Source: Pinus tabuliformis (taxonomy: Eukaryota > Streptophyta > Pinopsida > Pinales > Pinaceae). From it: a stretch of 64,000 nucleotides of DNA. Within the stretch, counting starts at the first letter, position 1; the number at the start of each line of letters is the position of its first letter. A program made the position numbers and the translations under genes. Positions 23,441-34,188 of the stretch are shown here, in pieces. The notes under the pieces were generated by a model that was given only the letters and a program-made list of their open reading frames with translations, was not told where the DNA came from and searched no databases. The stretch spans positions 650,196,871 to 650,260,870 of the forward strand of contig CM062811.1 of the NCBI GenBank assembly GCA_031772625.1, written 5' to 3'.

Positions 23441-24060
23441 AATTATAACTAATCATTATTATTAATGATTTAATATTCATAGTAATAATTATTAATATTT
23501 ATTTATTTATAAATAATAAATATTTATTAATAGTGGTTATTGTTATTATTAAATAATTATTGTTAATAAATAAACATTTATAAATATTTATTAATTATTA
23601 TTATTATTATTATTAATTATAATAATAATATTTTTATGGTAATAGTTTTTTTTAATATTATTTTTATTATTATATATTTATCAATAATTTGTGTAATAGA
23701 TATAAATGAAGGTTTCATTGTATATTAACTACTTTTAATTAATTAAATAGGTTGTGCTAGTAATAATAAAAACCAACCCCTTATTAATTGTAATATTATA
23801 ATGGAACACTACTATGTTCAATGTCTTTCTAAATTTATATTAATTATTCTCAAATATATTTAAAAAAATCATGAAAAAAAATACTTTATTATATATAAAA
23901 GAAAATGCTCTTAACAAAACAAATTAATATATTTCTTAAAAAAATTAAAAACCTCAAAGAGCATTATACAAATTTATATGAAAGATAAATATATAAGAGA
24001 AAAATTAATTAAAATTTTGAAAAAATTTAATTCACTAAACTTTTTTTATAACCTTCCAAT
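23441..24060. repeat. AT-rich spacer with repeat module Q (copy 2, 23776-23975)
   Basis: The left part is simple taa/tta sequence. Bases 23776-23975 match 27480-27735 and 1057-1262 with words such as gtaatattata, tctttctaaat and attaatatatttcttaaaaa. This copy lies about 560 bp upstream of the intact gene. Confidence 0.5.
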
Positions 24061-24110
24061 TTATGACCTATTTTTACATAAATAAAATTTATAATCTATT
24101 ATATATGTGT

Positions 24111-24118
24111 TATAAATA
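24111..24118 (+). promoter_or_regulatory. Candidate TATA box of the intact gene
   Basis: The sequence tataaata lies about 425 bp upstream of the first ATG and is the best TATA match before the leader. If used, transcription would start near 24145 and the leader would be about 390 bases long with several upstream ATGs. Confidence 0.35.
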
Positions 24119-24273
24119 AAACTGGTATATGATATATAGTATTTTGCCCCTTTCTTTTCTTCATTATGAAAGCGAATTCTTATTCCGAAGCGAATAGTAG
24201 AAGGCCGTACTTGCATGTGAAATGGCCTAATGAAAAACACTGATGTTGTACTAGTGTGGTAGGGAATATGTGA

Positions 24274-24460
24274 TGGCTTTGCCCGAAGATGAAGTTCACG
24301 AAGAAAAAGGAGAAGATGCCCTAATAAAGAAACAGGTGGATGAATAATAATAAGAGGAGGACGACAAAGATGGCTTTGCCCGAAGACGAAGTCATGAAGA
24401 AAAAGAAGATGCCTTTGGGAAAGAAGGATGAATATTAATAATAATAAGAGGACAAAGATC
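24274..24460 (+). repeat. Tandem duplication in the leader of the intact gene
   Basis: Two units of about 90 bp share gatggctttgcccgaaga, cgaagt, atgaagaaaaa, gaagatgcc and gatgaat...aataataagagg. The first starts near 24280 and the second near 24369. Both lie between the candidate TATA box and the start codon. Confidence 0.75.
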
Positions 24461-24535
24461 AGTGAACTGAGAGAGTAGGCTATCCAAGGTGGAAGATCAG
24501 TGCAGTGAGTGAGTAAGGAGAGTGGATAATCTTTC

Positions 24536-25804
24536 ATGGTAAAGATGTCAAAGGAAGAAGTGAAGGCAATTTTGGGTAAAGTCCTATTGGCCTTCCAAAT
24601 CTGCTTGGCCCTCTGGCAGTTCATTAAATTAACACCGCTAGGGGCTCTGCTACAAGGGGTAGTGGGCTGCTTGTTGCGCCCTTTGGGCCTCTCCCCATCT
24701 TACACCCGCCTTCAATGTTTGCCAGGATGTCTCTTCAAGAGAGTGCGGAAATTTTATGTGTTTGAACGACGTATTGATCCACCATGTAGGAGTGTGTGTG
24801 ATGGTGATGAGATCCAATTGAGGTACTTGGGCATGGATTTCCAATTGGAGAGAAGGGGAACCGACAAAAACATGTTGTTTGTTAATGGCAAAATGTGTTA
24901 TTACATCACACAGTACATCTGGAATGAACTGGCGTTCACAAATTACTACCTCGCCAACGCAGTGTTTCTGGAGAATTATAATTATAAAGAAATTTGGGAA
25001 CACGTCGCCACCGGTAGGGACATGACTTTCGAACAAGTTTTAGACCATATCATAGTGGACAGCCACACACTGACGGTTGTAGAGGGTAGTTCTATGCTTC
25101 TGCCTTTGGACTTGTCAGTTTCTGAGGAAAAGTTACTGAAAATGTTAAACTTGGCTGGGTTCTTCCTACAAACGAAGAAGGTCTATTGGCTAATTCCTCT
25201 GTTACTAAGCTTGACTTCCACAGTGTTGGAATTCAGCACACCATTGAGGAAATGGATTTACGAAAAGATAAATGCGTTGTTTTGTTGCGCAATGCATGTG
25301 ATATGTGACCCACTGCCCCGCTCAATGAGAAGGCAGATATATGGTTTAGGTAAGTTGGTGGAGAACTTAAAGCCGACGAACGACATAAAGCTGAAGGTTA
25401 CGAAGGGCAATATAACTGCTATCATTGCGGGAGGTGCCAAAGTTGATACAGAGGGTGCACTAACTTTGGTTCCTTCGTTTGACTTGGAAGAAGAAGCAAC
25501 AGAAGCCACCTTCCATTATGGCAACATTGAAATACGGTGCAGTTTTGACACAGACAGCGAAACCTGCTTCTTACGGGCCACCACGTTTAACGATATTTCT
25601 GTGGGGTGCCCCACGCGGTTTGATTTTTTGTGCATCCTCACATTGGTTTGGTCAATAGCAAAGAATGGTTCGGGTTCGTTGAAATCTTATGGACCTTACC
25701 GGAAGGTATGTGTTCGCGGGTTGAAGGAAACTCTCAGCATCTACGTGGGCAATAATTTTCCAAATGTATATGAAATGGAATTGGAGAATGTAGTCGTTAA
25801 TTGA
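24536..25804 (+). CDS. Intact single-exon protein of unknown function, 422 aa
   Basis: This is an uninterrupted 422-codon frame, by far the longest non-transposon frame in the window. Its codon use and GC content are well above the AT-rich flanks. I do not recognise the family. Residues about 11-50 form a hydrophobic segment (LGKVLLAFQICLALWQFIKL) that could be a membrane anchor. A cysteine-rich patch follows (61-88). A second hydrophobic stretch, about 216-233 (VYWLIPLLLSLTSTVLEF), is followed by basic residues. The C-terminal part (about 283-422) looks beta-rich and ends in NVYEMELENVVVN. Two start codons are close (24536 and 24545, M1 and M4). The first has G at +4 and the second a purine at -3, so I keep the first. 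No introns are needed. Copies of an AT-rich repeat family lie on both sides. It resembles neither gag nor pol. Confidence 0.75.
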   Translation: MVKMSKEEVKAILGKVLLAFQICLALWQFIKLTPLGALLQGVVGCLLRPLGLSPSYTRLQCLPGCLFKRVRKFYVFERRIDPPCRSVCDGDEIQLRYLGMDFQLERRGTDKNMLFVNGKMCYYITQYIWNELAFTNYYLANAVFLENYNYKEIWEHVATGRDMTFEQVLDHIIVDSHTLTVVEGSSMLLPLDLSVSEEKLLKMLNLAGFFLQTKKVYWLIPLLLSLTSTVLEFSTPLRKWIYEKINALFCCAMHVICDPLPRSMRRQIYGLGKLVENLKPTNDIKLKVTKGNITAIIAGGAKVDTEGALTLVPSFDLEEEATEATFHYGNIEIRCSFDTDSETCFLRATTFNDISVGCPTRFDFLCILTLVWSIAKNGSGSLKSYGPYRKVCVRGLKETLSIYVGNNFPNVYEMELENVVVN

Positions 25805-25913
25805 TGTGAAGTAATGAGATTTGTTCAAAAGTTCCGTTTATATTAGCAACATTGTCATTTTTATCTTCCACATCTCCACAGGCTTCTATCAAATCGATTT
25901 TCGTTTTGATTGT

Positions 25914-25926
25914 GTAAATAAATAAA
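25914..25926 (+). terminator. Candidate polyadenylation signals
   Basis: Overlapping aataaa hexamers at 25917-25926 lie about 115 bases after the stop codon of the 422-aa gene, a normal plant distance. Confidence 0.5.
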
Positions 25927-26449
25927 TTTAAACATAAAATGGCTGATCTAAAGCTATTCTAAGTTAGCATGAATAAAAGTTAGCATGGAATAATGTAAAA
26001 AAATATAAGATTATAAATTTCAAATAGAAAAAAAAATTGCTTTTCATTAGTTATTAATGTTTTTTTTTTTTTAGTTTATTTCTTTCTCATTTTATAATTT
26101 TAAAGAAAATCTTGATTATATTTATTTTCACTACATGTTTACTAGTTGCAAAAGAATTTCAAAATATGTTAAAACTCTCACATAGTAAAACGTGAATAAC
26201 TATAAACTTTTTATATTTTTATAATTTTGATCAAATTTATTCATTTCTTTATTAATTTTCTGTTAATAAAATTCTAAAAAATATTTTAAAAATTCTAATT
26301 TCATGTATATATAAATAAACTATTATACTTTTATGAATGAACAATAAAACAATTAACATGGACAAATTATACTATCAATAATTTTGGTTTTCAATTACAT
26401 TTTACATTTATTTATTTTTTTAATAAAAACGAGTATTAAGCGAATTTAT
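25927..26449. other. AT-rich spacer downstream of the intact gene
   Basis: Poly-T and poly-A rich DNA with no coding match on either strand. Confidence 0.5.
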
Positions 26450-26755
26450 TAATTTATTATCATATGTAAAAAGAAAAAGCAAATAATGCATCATTTATCT
26501 TATAAAAGAAAACATGTAATGTATCACTCTTCATACCATAAAAACATGTGACGCCCAAGACTTATTATGAGTGTGGATAGCCCATTCTTCTTAACTCTCA
26601 ATTGCGAATGGAAACATAGTACTATGTTTCATAGATATGATCCAACAATGACAACTCACATAGTAGTATATAACGAATTATATTATATATATTTAAATGG
26701 GTGATTAAAATTTTGATGTAAATGGTATAAGTAATTTAAATATCTAGATTTTATG
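26450..26755. repeat. AT-rich dispersed repeat family, module P copy 1
   Basis: This block matches 38430-38700 over about 270 bp. Shared words include taatgcatcatttatc, acttattatgagtg, atatgatccaacaat and atttaaatgggtgatta. It is non-coding. Module Q follows 0.7 kb further on. Confidence 0.7.
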
Positions 26756-27194
26756 GAATAGAATTGTGTATTATGGTAACAATTTTAGTAGGGAAGATTG
26801 GGGTCTTTTTTACGAGATGTAGAATTTGAAATATTTTTAACTGTTTTTTGGGTTTGATGTCATTTGTAGGTTTTTGTAGTTTTGGGATCATAATTTTAAG
26901 AATAATTTTTATATTTTAGGAATAATTTTTATACTTTTGTTATTGTTATTATTGAGTAATTTATAGTTTTGGGATAATAATTTTAAGATTAATTTTTATA
27001 TTTCTGTTTTTGTTATTATTGAGTAATTTAGGTGATAAGCTATTTAGTTTTTCTAGTTGAAACAAAATTAGGAATAATAACATAAGTCAGGTAATCTATA
27101 AGGTGAGGAGTTAAGGAAAAAATTTCTGGTTTGTAATAATGTTTAAATTTGTTTGTTAATCTTAGATTATAAGACTAGTTATTGGGAAGGGTGG

Positions 27195-27475
27195 TGTATG
27201 GCATAATGTTAATAATATGTTCAATATGTTATGGAGGTGGTAATGTGGTGGGTTTAATGACAACATCTTGGTACCTAAAAAGGAGAGATTTGAATGATAA
27301 AAGAGATGAAGAGGTTTAAAGAGTATTAACTTTTCATAAATATAAATAGAAAAAATAGTGCAGAGTTGAATACTTCTATTAACTCCAAAAACTAATTTCT
27401 TATATAAATGAGGAAGATGGTTTTATAGATAAATCCAAAATAAAATGATTAACTTTGACCATACCATTTTATTTA
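27195..27475 (-). mobile_element. Gypsy-associated scrap, second copy
   Basis: This is similar to 20400-20690: ttcaatatgtt versus atatgttgagg, caacatcttgg versus aacatcttag, ggagagatt, and aactccaaaaa...ttat. Both appear to be pieces of one old gypsy family, and no coding phrase is left here. Confidence 0.4.
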
Positions 27476-27479
27476 TTTT

Positions 27480-27860
27480 AATAATAAAAATTAACTATTT
27501 TTTAAATGTAATATTATATTATAACACTACCATCTCATAACAACCTTCTTTCTAAATCTATATCAACTAATATTAAATGTGTGAAAAAAACAAAGTCATA
27601 CAACATAAGTTTTATGTCACATGGATAAAATATTGAATGCTATGATGCATGATAAAAAATGCGATTCTTTTTCTCAAATGAAAATTAATATATTTTTTTA
27701 AAAAACTAAAAAAATATATAACACCATGGAACAAGTCGAAATGTAAAATGAATATACAAATTTAAATTAAAAAGTTTGAAAATTTTAAAGTCGAAATGTA
27801 AAATGAATATACAAATTTAATTTAATAAGTTTGAAAATTTTAATTAATCAATTTTTTTTC
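27480..27860. repeat. AT-rich dispersed repeat family, module Q copy 3
   Basis: This matches 1057-1262 and 23776-23975. A local 60-bp tandem (gtcgaaatgtaaaatgaata) occurs at 27737 and 27790. Confidence 0.6.
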
Positions 27861-28144
27861 TATGAATATAAGATATATGTGTGAGCGAATGCGTGTATAG
27901 TTTAGTGAGGCTTCAAATTTGCCCAAAAAACAATAGAAATTTTGGTAAGATAAGTTTCGGTATTTTGGGTACCCCTACGGAGTTTTGATGGTGTTGAATC
28001 CATTTACACCATTAAAAAAATAGGATACAAGCACTCAATCTGTCATTAGAGAAATTTTGAGGTAAAAAACGGGCCTAAAAAATGTACAACAAAAATTAAC
28101 TTTATAAGAACCAATAAGATTCAATATGATGATGTCAACCATGA

Positions 28145-28575
28145 GAGATGATTCACCATTTTCAGAGTAAAATGATAAAAATATTTAAAAAATAAAAAAA
28201 TAAACTATTTTTTTAGTTCATATTTTTAGCTTATATCCTTAAGATTTTACTCAAATTTTAAGTGAGAACACTTGTTGCATGAAAAAATTAATTTTGCATC
28301 CAAGGAGTACCCATGTTGCATACTTTCGATGGACCCTACTATACGAAAAGTGTGAAATACATGAAAAATGTGATTTCAATCACTTTTTTTCATGTATTTC
28401 ACATTTTCCATGTAATAGGGTCTATCAAAAGTATGCAAAATGGCTACGCTAAATTTTCTATCCAACGAGTGCTCCTACTCAAATTTGAGTTAAATCATAG
28501 GGAGATAAGTTGAAAATACGAGTTGAAAAAGTAGCCTTTTTCTTTTTTCCCTCCAAAACTTGATGAGGTAATCTA
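28145..28575. mobile_element. Long foldback (MITE-like) element with almost no loop
   Basis: The two halves are inverted copies meeting near 28374. The inner arms at about 28310-28373 and 28376-28440 pair nearly perfectly (gtgaaatacatgaaaa / catgtatttcac; gaccctacta / taatagggtc). Pairing continues outward through ttactcaaatttt / actcaaatttgagt and agttcatatttttagcttat / ataagttgaaaatacgagtt to at least 28200 and 28535, and loosely to the stated ends. There is no coding sequence. A transcript would form a hairpin with arms of about 170 bases or more. Confidence 0.75.
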
Positions 28576-29160
28576 ATCTTATTTTACTGTTTCCACTATT
28601 ATTTTATAATATTCCTTTGGAGGCTCATTTTAGATTTCAAAATTTATGTAATATAAATTGTTTGAGAAAAAAACTAACAAGGAAATCATAATCTTACAAA
28701 ATTTATATATCGAAAAAAATCATTATATAACATCAAAAATTACCAAACCATCATAGTTAGTTATAAGAATGAAAGCAAAAATGGTTTAGAGAGTTGTTGA
28801 ATGCTAGAAATCTATGTGGAAAGAGACACATTTAGCTATATTAAGCTTGACTATGAATTCAACACCAAGATCTAATAGGATTGATAAAGTTTAGGTAATT
28901 ATAATTCGTTTAACTTGTAATTTAAAATGAAGATCTAATAAAATTGATAAAATTTAATAATTATAATTCCTATTAGAAAATTTGTCATTGCTTAGACTAT
29001 AACATTAATGATTCATGTTGGAGGACAACTCTATAAGTAGGGAAGAAAAGATATATATCATATCCACTAACCTAGTTTTGTTAAAGAATTAATTCGAGAG
29101 AAAAATCTAGCTAACTGCATATCTCTAAGTTGTATTACACGAGTACGAGATCAATAAAAT
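28576..29160. repeat. AT-rich spacer with a 62-bp tandem duplication (28866-28968)
   Basis: The phrase aagatctaata(g/a)(g/a)attgataaa, then tttaggtaattataattc, is present twice in tandem. No gene is seen in the rest. Confidence 0.6.
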
Positions 29161-29464
29161 GATTATATTAATGTTTTTTTTTTGTAAGCTTAGGTAGAGC
29201 CTCCTTTTCTATTTATATGAAAGCAAACTGAAACCACATACAGTTAATAGGTGGCCTCAACTTTCCCATTGGGAAACCAAGTCTGTTGGCCACCTATGCA
29301 TATTGTAAGCCATCCAAAAATGATAAATTATCAGTCTTTCTACCCAAGCAATGTATACATAACTATTTAAAAACCAGTCTATAGTCTTAGATCCCATAAG
29401 CATGCATGTAAAAGAAAGCTAGCCTCTAAGAAAACAAAAACCCGAGCTATCATTGTGCTCAACT

Positions 29465-29819
29465 ATTCTTTGAGGTCTTCTGGTCCTGACTCAACTGTCG
29501 CTAGATCTTCAGTTGAATCTCCAAGTGCTGGTGTCATTTCAATAATACGTGGAATGTGTCGCTGTATATGGTCCAATCTTATGTCCTGCTTGCAGAGCTG
29601 GAACTAGATAGTTTGCAGGTCCTTTTTATAGTCTAGCATGTCTCTGATGATCAGAGCCATCCCCATGGACATTTGTTCCATTGCTTTTCCTACCAGTCTT
29701 TTCATGAGCCAATACAAATGCAGGGTCTGTTTGAATTGGGATAGTCTCCCTCTTGTGTTTCCAGGATCTAGAATGTGGTCTTTCCATTCCTCCATTTTGT
29801 CCTCAGAATCCTCGTCCAT
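29465..29819 (-). pseudogene. Unidentified coding remnant, minus strand
   Basis: An almost continuous frame of about 118 codons starts at MDEDSEDKMEEWKDHI, runs through a helical stretch rich in L, M and K (around RLVGKAMEQMSMGMALIIRD) and on through CKQDIRLDHIQRHIPRIIEM to a natural-looking acidic end, ESGPEDLKE. One stop interrupts it about 71 codons in. The composition and helices look protein-like, not random. It begins 10 bases from the edge of the LTR-like unit to the right and reads away from it. I cannot name it. It could be a host gene fragment or an element ORF. Confidence 0.4.
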
Positions 29820-30189
29820 AATTCTTTATGTTAGTGTCAGTATCTTCACACTGCCATTAGCGATCAAAATTGCTCTTTTGCATGCATGGTAGGTGTCTCA
29901 TTCAATCAGCTGCATTCCATTAGGTCATGGATCAACTGATGGTAGTGGTTTCATTTCAGTTTCCCTCATGTGATATACCTGTTGGCTTGTTCAAACCTCT
30001 TTTCAGTCATTCATAGTCATTTCAGTTCATTTCATTTATAAAAACCAGTCTTAGGGTTTAGTTTCACTAGGTCTTAGGGCCTGTCATCATGGTCATTCAG
30101 AAATGAATAAAAGGGTCAGTAGGCACATGAGGAGGATAAAAAGGTTCATATAATCATGAGTTTACTTCTGATATGTTGAAATAAATCTC

Positions 30190-30220
30190 TTTCACCTCAA
30201 AACTCTGTTTTGAGGTGAAA
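30190..30220. other. Perfect 13-bp hairpin in the U3-like part
   Basis: The arms tttcacctcaaaa and ttttgaggtgaaa flank a 5-base loop, ctctg. The hairpin lies 260 bases upstream of the TATA-like box of the plus copy. Confidence 0.7.
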
Positions 30221-30482
30221 CAGAGCATTTGTACTTAATGGTTTCATTTCATGTATATTATGTAATTTTATAGTTCCTATATGTAATAATTTTTTCACAA
30301 GCTGTTCCTGGTGACCTGGCAACAATGCCAGCTCCTACCACTACAAAAAGTGAATATGATGAAAATCAGTCCACCTGCAAAAAGGCAAAAAGTCAGATAT
30401 TAGAAAAATAGAGCATTTTGAAAAAGCTATCAAAATTATAGAAAAGTGGGTTTTGGTTTATGAAAAATCAAAAGAGGAAAAG

Positions 30483-30491
30483 TATAAAAGG
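30483..30491 (+). promoter_or_regulatory. TATA-like box of the plus-strand LTR-like unit
   Basis: The sequence tataaaagg followed by ccaat has its counterpart in the minus copy at 36018-36028 (ctataaaggcc on the minus strand) at the same distance from the unit start, about 630-650 bp. Confidence 0.5.
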
Positions 30492-31141
30492 CCAATTCAT
30501 ATGTTTTATTCATTCCTTGTTGAATTGGAGAGCTAAGGAGAATTGAAAACGCAATTTTGAGCCAAGGGAGGAAAAAAGAGGAAATTCGGCAAAGATTTGC
30601 TAGCACTGCACATTAAAAGTGCGCTGCGCACCTATTGCAGTTTCGCAGTGTTAATTTGGTATGGTGCTATGCACCTGTTAGCGAGCGCTGCGCACTGATT
30701 GGATAAGCCCAAATCGCCTCAAATTGCCCCCAAACTTCCTAAAAGACCAATTGATGCCTGTTTCAAGTAAGTATATCATTCCTCCTTGCTAAGAAGAGTT
30801 ATGCTTGGTTGCTTGAGTGTGTTTGGCTTCCTTTACAGCAAACCCTAGCTAAATGTTAAACACAAACCCTAACTAATTTCTAAATCACCTCTCACAAGTT
30901 ATCAAAGGTCATTTTCTCTTCTCTCTTACTCCATTCATATTGAGTTTTCCAAATCCCATTCCCTATCCCTTAGTCATCAAAATTCACTCCCCTCATTCCC
31001 CTAAAGAACCCCAAATTCCTACTTTCTCAAGAATTCACATCCTCATACACCTCACTTACCTTGTATTTCTAAAATCTCTTCATACTCATCTTGTTATCAC
31101 TATCATCCTTCATCTTACATCACTTATAACATTATAAAAAA

Positions 31142-31650
31142 TCCAAGGAGGATGACATTGACTTGGGCTCTCAAGGCTCAAGAATTAAGGACATGATTAT
31201 CAAAGAGAAGGAGGCTGAAATACAAACCTTATCAGTTAACCTCGAGAGAGCTAAATGGATCATTAAATACCTTGAGCAAGAAAAAAAGCAGCTTACCGAC
31301 AAACAAGAACTCATGGAGTTGCAAATCATCAAAGAAAACTGGTAAAGGTGCAAGAGGGCAAAGGGCAAGTTGATCTCCATTAAACAAGAGAATGACAGGG
31401 AATACTTGTTGGAGAAGGTGAATATGCACTTGGAGAGGCTTCTTGAAAAGGAAAACAAAGAGAAAAAGATGCTTCGCCACATGGCCTACCACTACCTAAC
31501 CCGGAGCAAGATTTGCAATGCAAGGACAAAGAGGCTAAAAGACAAACTAAGAAGAGTTTTGAGGAACACGAAAGAGCAATCTAAACTCAAAATCTTAGTT
31601 GAAGCATCATTGGCTCAAAAAGCACCTAACAAGGATCCCTCATGCCAAAT
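31142..31650 (+). mobile_element. Coiled-coil ORF part in the plus-strand unit (fossil)
   Basis: The reading matches the C-terminal third of the minus-copy ORF. ERAKWIIKYLEQEKKQLTDK parallels EGAQWTISYLEQRNKQLEDE. VNMHLERLLEKENKEKKMLR parallels VNAHLERLLAKANQEKKFLR. The strong heptad pattern predicts a coiled coil, and the end is very basic. It has a couple of breaks. The N-terminal two thirds are not found upstream. Confidence 0.6.
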
Positions 31651-34188
31651 TTCAAGAAATTTTGAGCAAGTTTTGTCATTTATGAATTTTGAAATTAGAA
31701 AAACAGGTTTTTCCAATAGGTGCATAGTGCTACTAGCGCTGCGCTTTTGATGGGGAAATCCTCTTGCAAAATGGCTTACATATTTGGAATCAGCATGGAA
31801 AAATAAGTCAACTCATAAATATTGAGAAATTTTGGACAAGGTCTTGGTCACCAAAAGGGAAAAAAACACCCAAAAAGTGCCCTCTCTACTACTTTTTTGC
31901 CACACAGGAAGCAGTCTTGGGAGAATCAAATTTTGGAGGGGCAAGTGAGCCCCAAATCTAAAAAATCAAATTGTTCCAGAATCTAGATAGGTAAGGCTTT
32001 CCAACAAGCCAACTGGCACTTGATTTGGACACTGGGAAGGCATCCAAAATTGGCCCTGAAAAGGCACTGCACATTAAATTTTTGGCACTACGCATTAAAC
32101 TAATTTTTCCAGTTTTGCCTAAATTTCCAGTTTCTTCCTAGTTTTCTTGGAAATCGACTTTTTCCTCATTCCTTGGTAAATGTATGCATGGTAAATGATG
32201 AATTTGATGTAAATATGGATGAAAAATACCTCATAGGGTAGATACATCAAGTTTCAAGTGGTTTTGATGATGAATGAATTGGTTTCCTAAGTTCTAGAGG
32301 CAAGTTGTTCCATTGCCTACTTTTGTGTTCCTAGTGTAGATATCATTGAAACCACTCCTCTTCTCATGGTTTCGACCCCTGATAGCTAGCATGAGTTGTT
32401 TTCTTGCCTACATTATGTACTTTTTCAGTCATTTGCAAAGGTTGGACTCTTGTGGAAGCTCTAAACTCTATCGTATATCTCTACAGCAGTTTGGCAAGGA
32501 ATAAACCAGGTTTCACAACCATTTTTGTGGGATTCTTGTGACAATGAGTTTATGTATTGTTTCTTATTTGTAATGAGTTTTTCTTATGTTTTATATGTAT
32601 CCAAATCTATCTTTATCTTCTAAAACTAAATGAATCAAGGTGAATAGGTAAAATACATTGTTGTGATTTGTCTTGGGAATGCATTTGGCTTTCAATGTTT
32701 TCAATTATTTGAAGAGGACTCATAGTTTCTGTTAGCGCTTGAAATTTCACCTCAGGCTGAGAAAGGTAAACCTCAAGGCAACATCAAACCACTTAGCCTC
32801 ATAGCTAGCCCTACGGGGCGGGAGAGGGCTCTCTCTGGTCTATCTCGATAAAGATCTTCAATGGGCGAGATAACCAATAGGGTAACACTGATTTTAGGCT
32901 AGTAAACTGATCAAAAGGGTTGATTTGGAATTTTTAGGGTTTTTGGTGGCAAATTGAGGAGTGGCAATTTTGGGTGCGGGGATAGGACACAGTTTCTGCA
33001 GGGGGTTCTTTGGGGCGAGATAGGATACAGTATTGATGACTTAGATTGAGGTGAATGGATGAGAAAGACAAGTGAGGAGCTAAGGAGAGCAAACAATAAC
33101 TTTGAATTCTCCTTAAACAGCAGAAAACATTGAAATTAAACAAACTTAAAAGCAGAGCATGACAGTCATGAATTATACTTTAACACTTCATTTGTTTAAT
33201 GTGCAGAAGGAAAAGTAAGGAAATGATTCACATAACACACTTACAAGTACATAGAGAAACACACCATCAATACATGTAACCACAAGAATCCCAAAAAGGA
33301 CTGCAAAACCTTGGTCTTCCTTAGCCAAAAATTGCAGAGATACAGTGAATAATACAATGATAGCTTTTCCCTCAAGAGTCCAACCATGAAAATGAGCAAG
33401 AAAGTAAATAATATAGATGATCTAACCTCTTTCCCTGCCTCCATGGGTCGAGCTCACTATCCTAGGAGCTGTTTCAACCACTTCTAAACTAAGCACTACA
33501 AACTAGGCAGTCAAAACAACTTGCCTCTATAAGCTAGGAAACCAATTCATTCATTTAATTTTCACCTTTTTCATGAATGAATCTTCTAGAAGAGGTACAT
33601 AAGAGTAAAAGTGTCATAAAAGTACATTAATTACATCAAATAGCCTAATAATCCACCCCAAAAAGTCAAACAGGGTCAAACTGCGTTTTTCTGAGCTGTA
33701 CAGTGAAATTTGGAGAAGTTTGCCTGACGGGTCGCGCGCCTCTGCCTGACGGGTCGCGCGCCTTTGGGACCACATTTGGGGCACTTCCCGGTGTCCAAAT
33801 TGAGCAAGAGTAGGCTTGTTGGAAAGGTCTGTGAGTCTACTTTCCAACCCAACTAGAATTTCTAAATTTGGTGGTCATTTTCCCCTCCAAAATTGCAATC
33901 TCCCAAGACTGCTTTCCGTGTCTCAAAAATGTGGCAGAAAGTCATTTTTTGCTCCTTTTTTGACTTTCTGGAGGCCCAAAACTTCATAAAATCTCAAGTC
34001 CATTGATTAGCATATGTAAATTCTCATGAAAAATCTGGAAATGCTGAGTTTTTGCAAAATGGAGTTGCCGGGATGAAGGGTCACGCGGGGGGTGAGACCG
34101 GTTAATGGACAAAAACCTGTAAATTGCCTGAAAAATCAAAATTGGCCCAAAATTTTCAAAATTTCTTGGGATTTGTGCTGTGGCTGGG

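Larger units (their letters stand above)
29829..33105 (+). mobile_element. Large LTR-like unit with internal ORF, plus-strand copy (fossil)
   Basis: This is homologous, in the opposite orientation, to 33106-36650. The shared order is: start tgttag (29829), a U3-like stretch, TATA tataaaagg at 30483-30491, a GC-word cluster (30602-30700), a coiled-coil coding part (31142-31650), GC-word sites at 31715-31748 and 32062-32100, and an end near 32750. About 355 bp of non-LTR-like sequence follows (32750-33105). It starts with a short coding tail (EKGKPQGNIKP), has a shared block with cgggagagggctctctc, and ends purine-rich (gtgaggagctaaggagagc), like a polypurine tract. This copy keeps only the last third of the ORF and has a few breaks. 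The class is uncertain. It behaves like an LTR element with an outsized LTR and little internal DNA. Confidence 0.5.

Noticed and set aside
24061-24624. 187-codon minus-strand frame overlapping the orphan gene start
   Set aside because: It overlaps the leader duplication and the real gene on the other strand. Its composition is that of a complement shadow.
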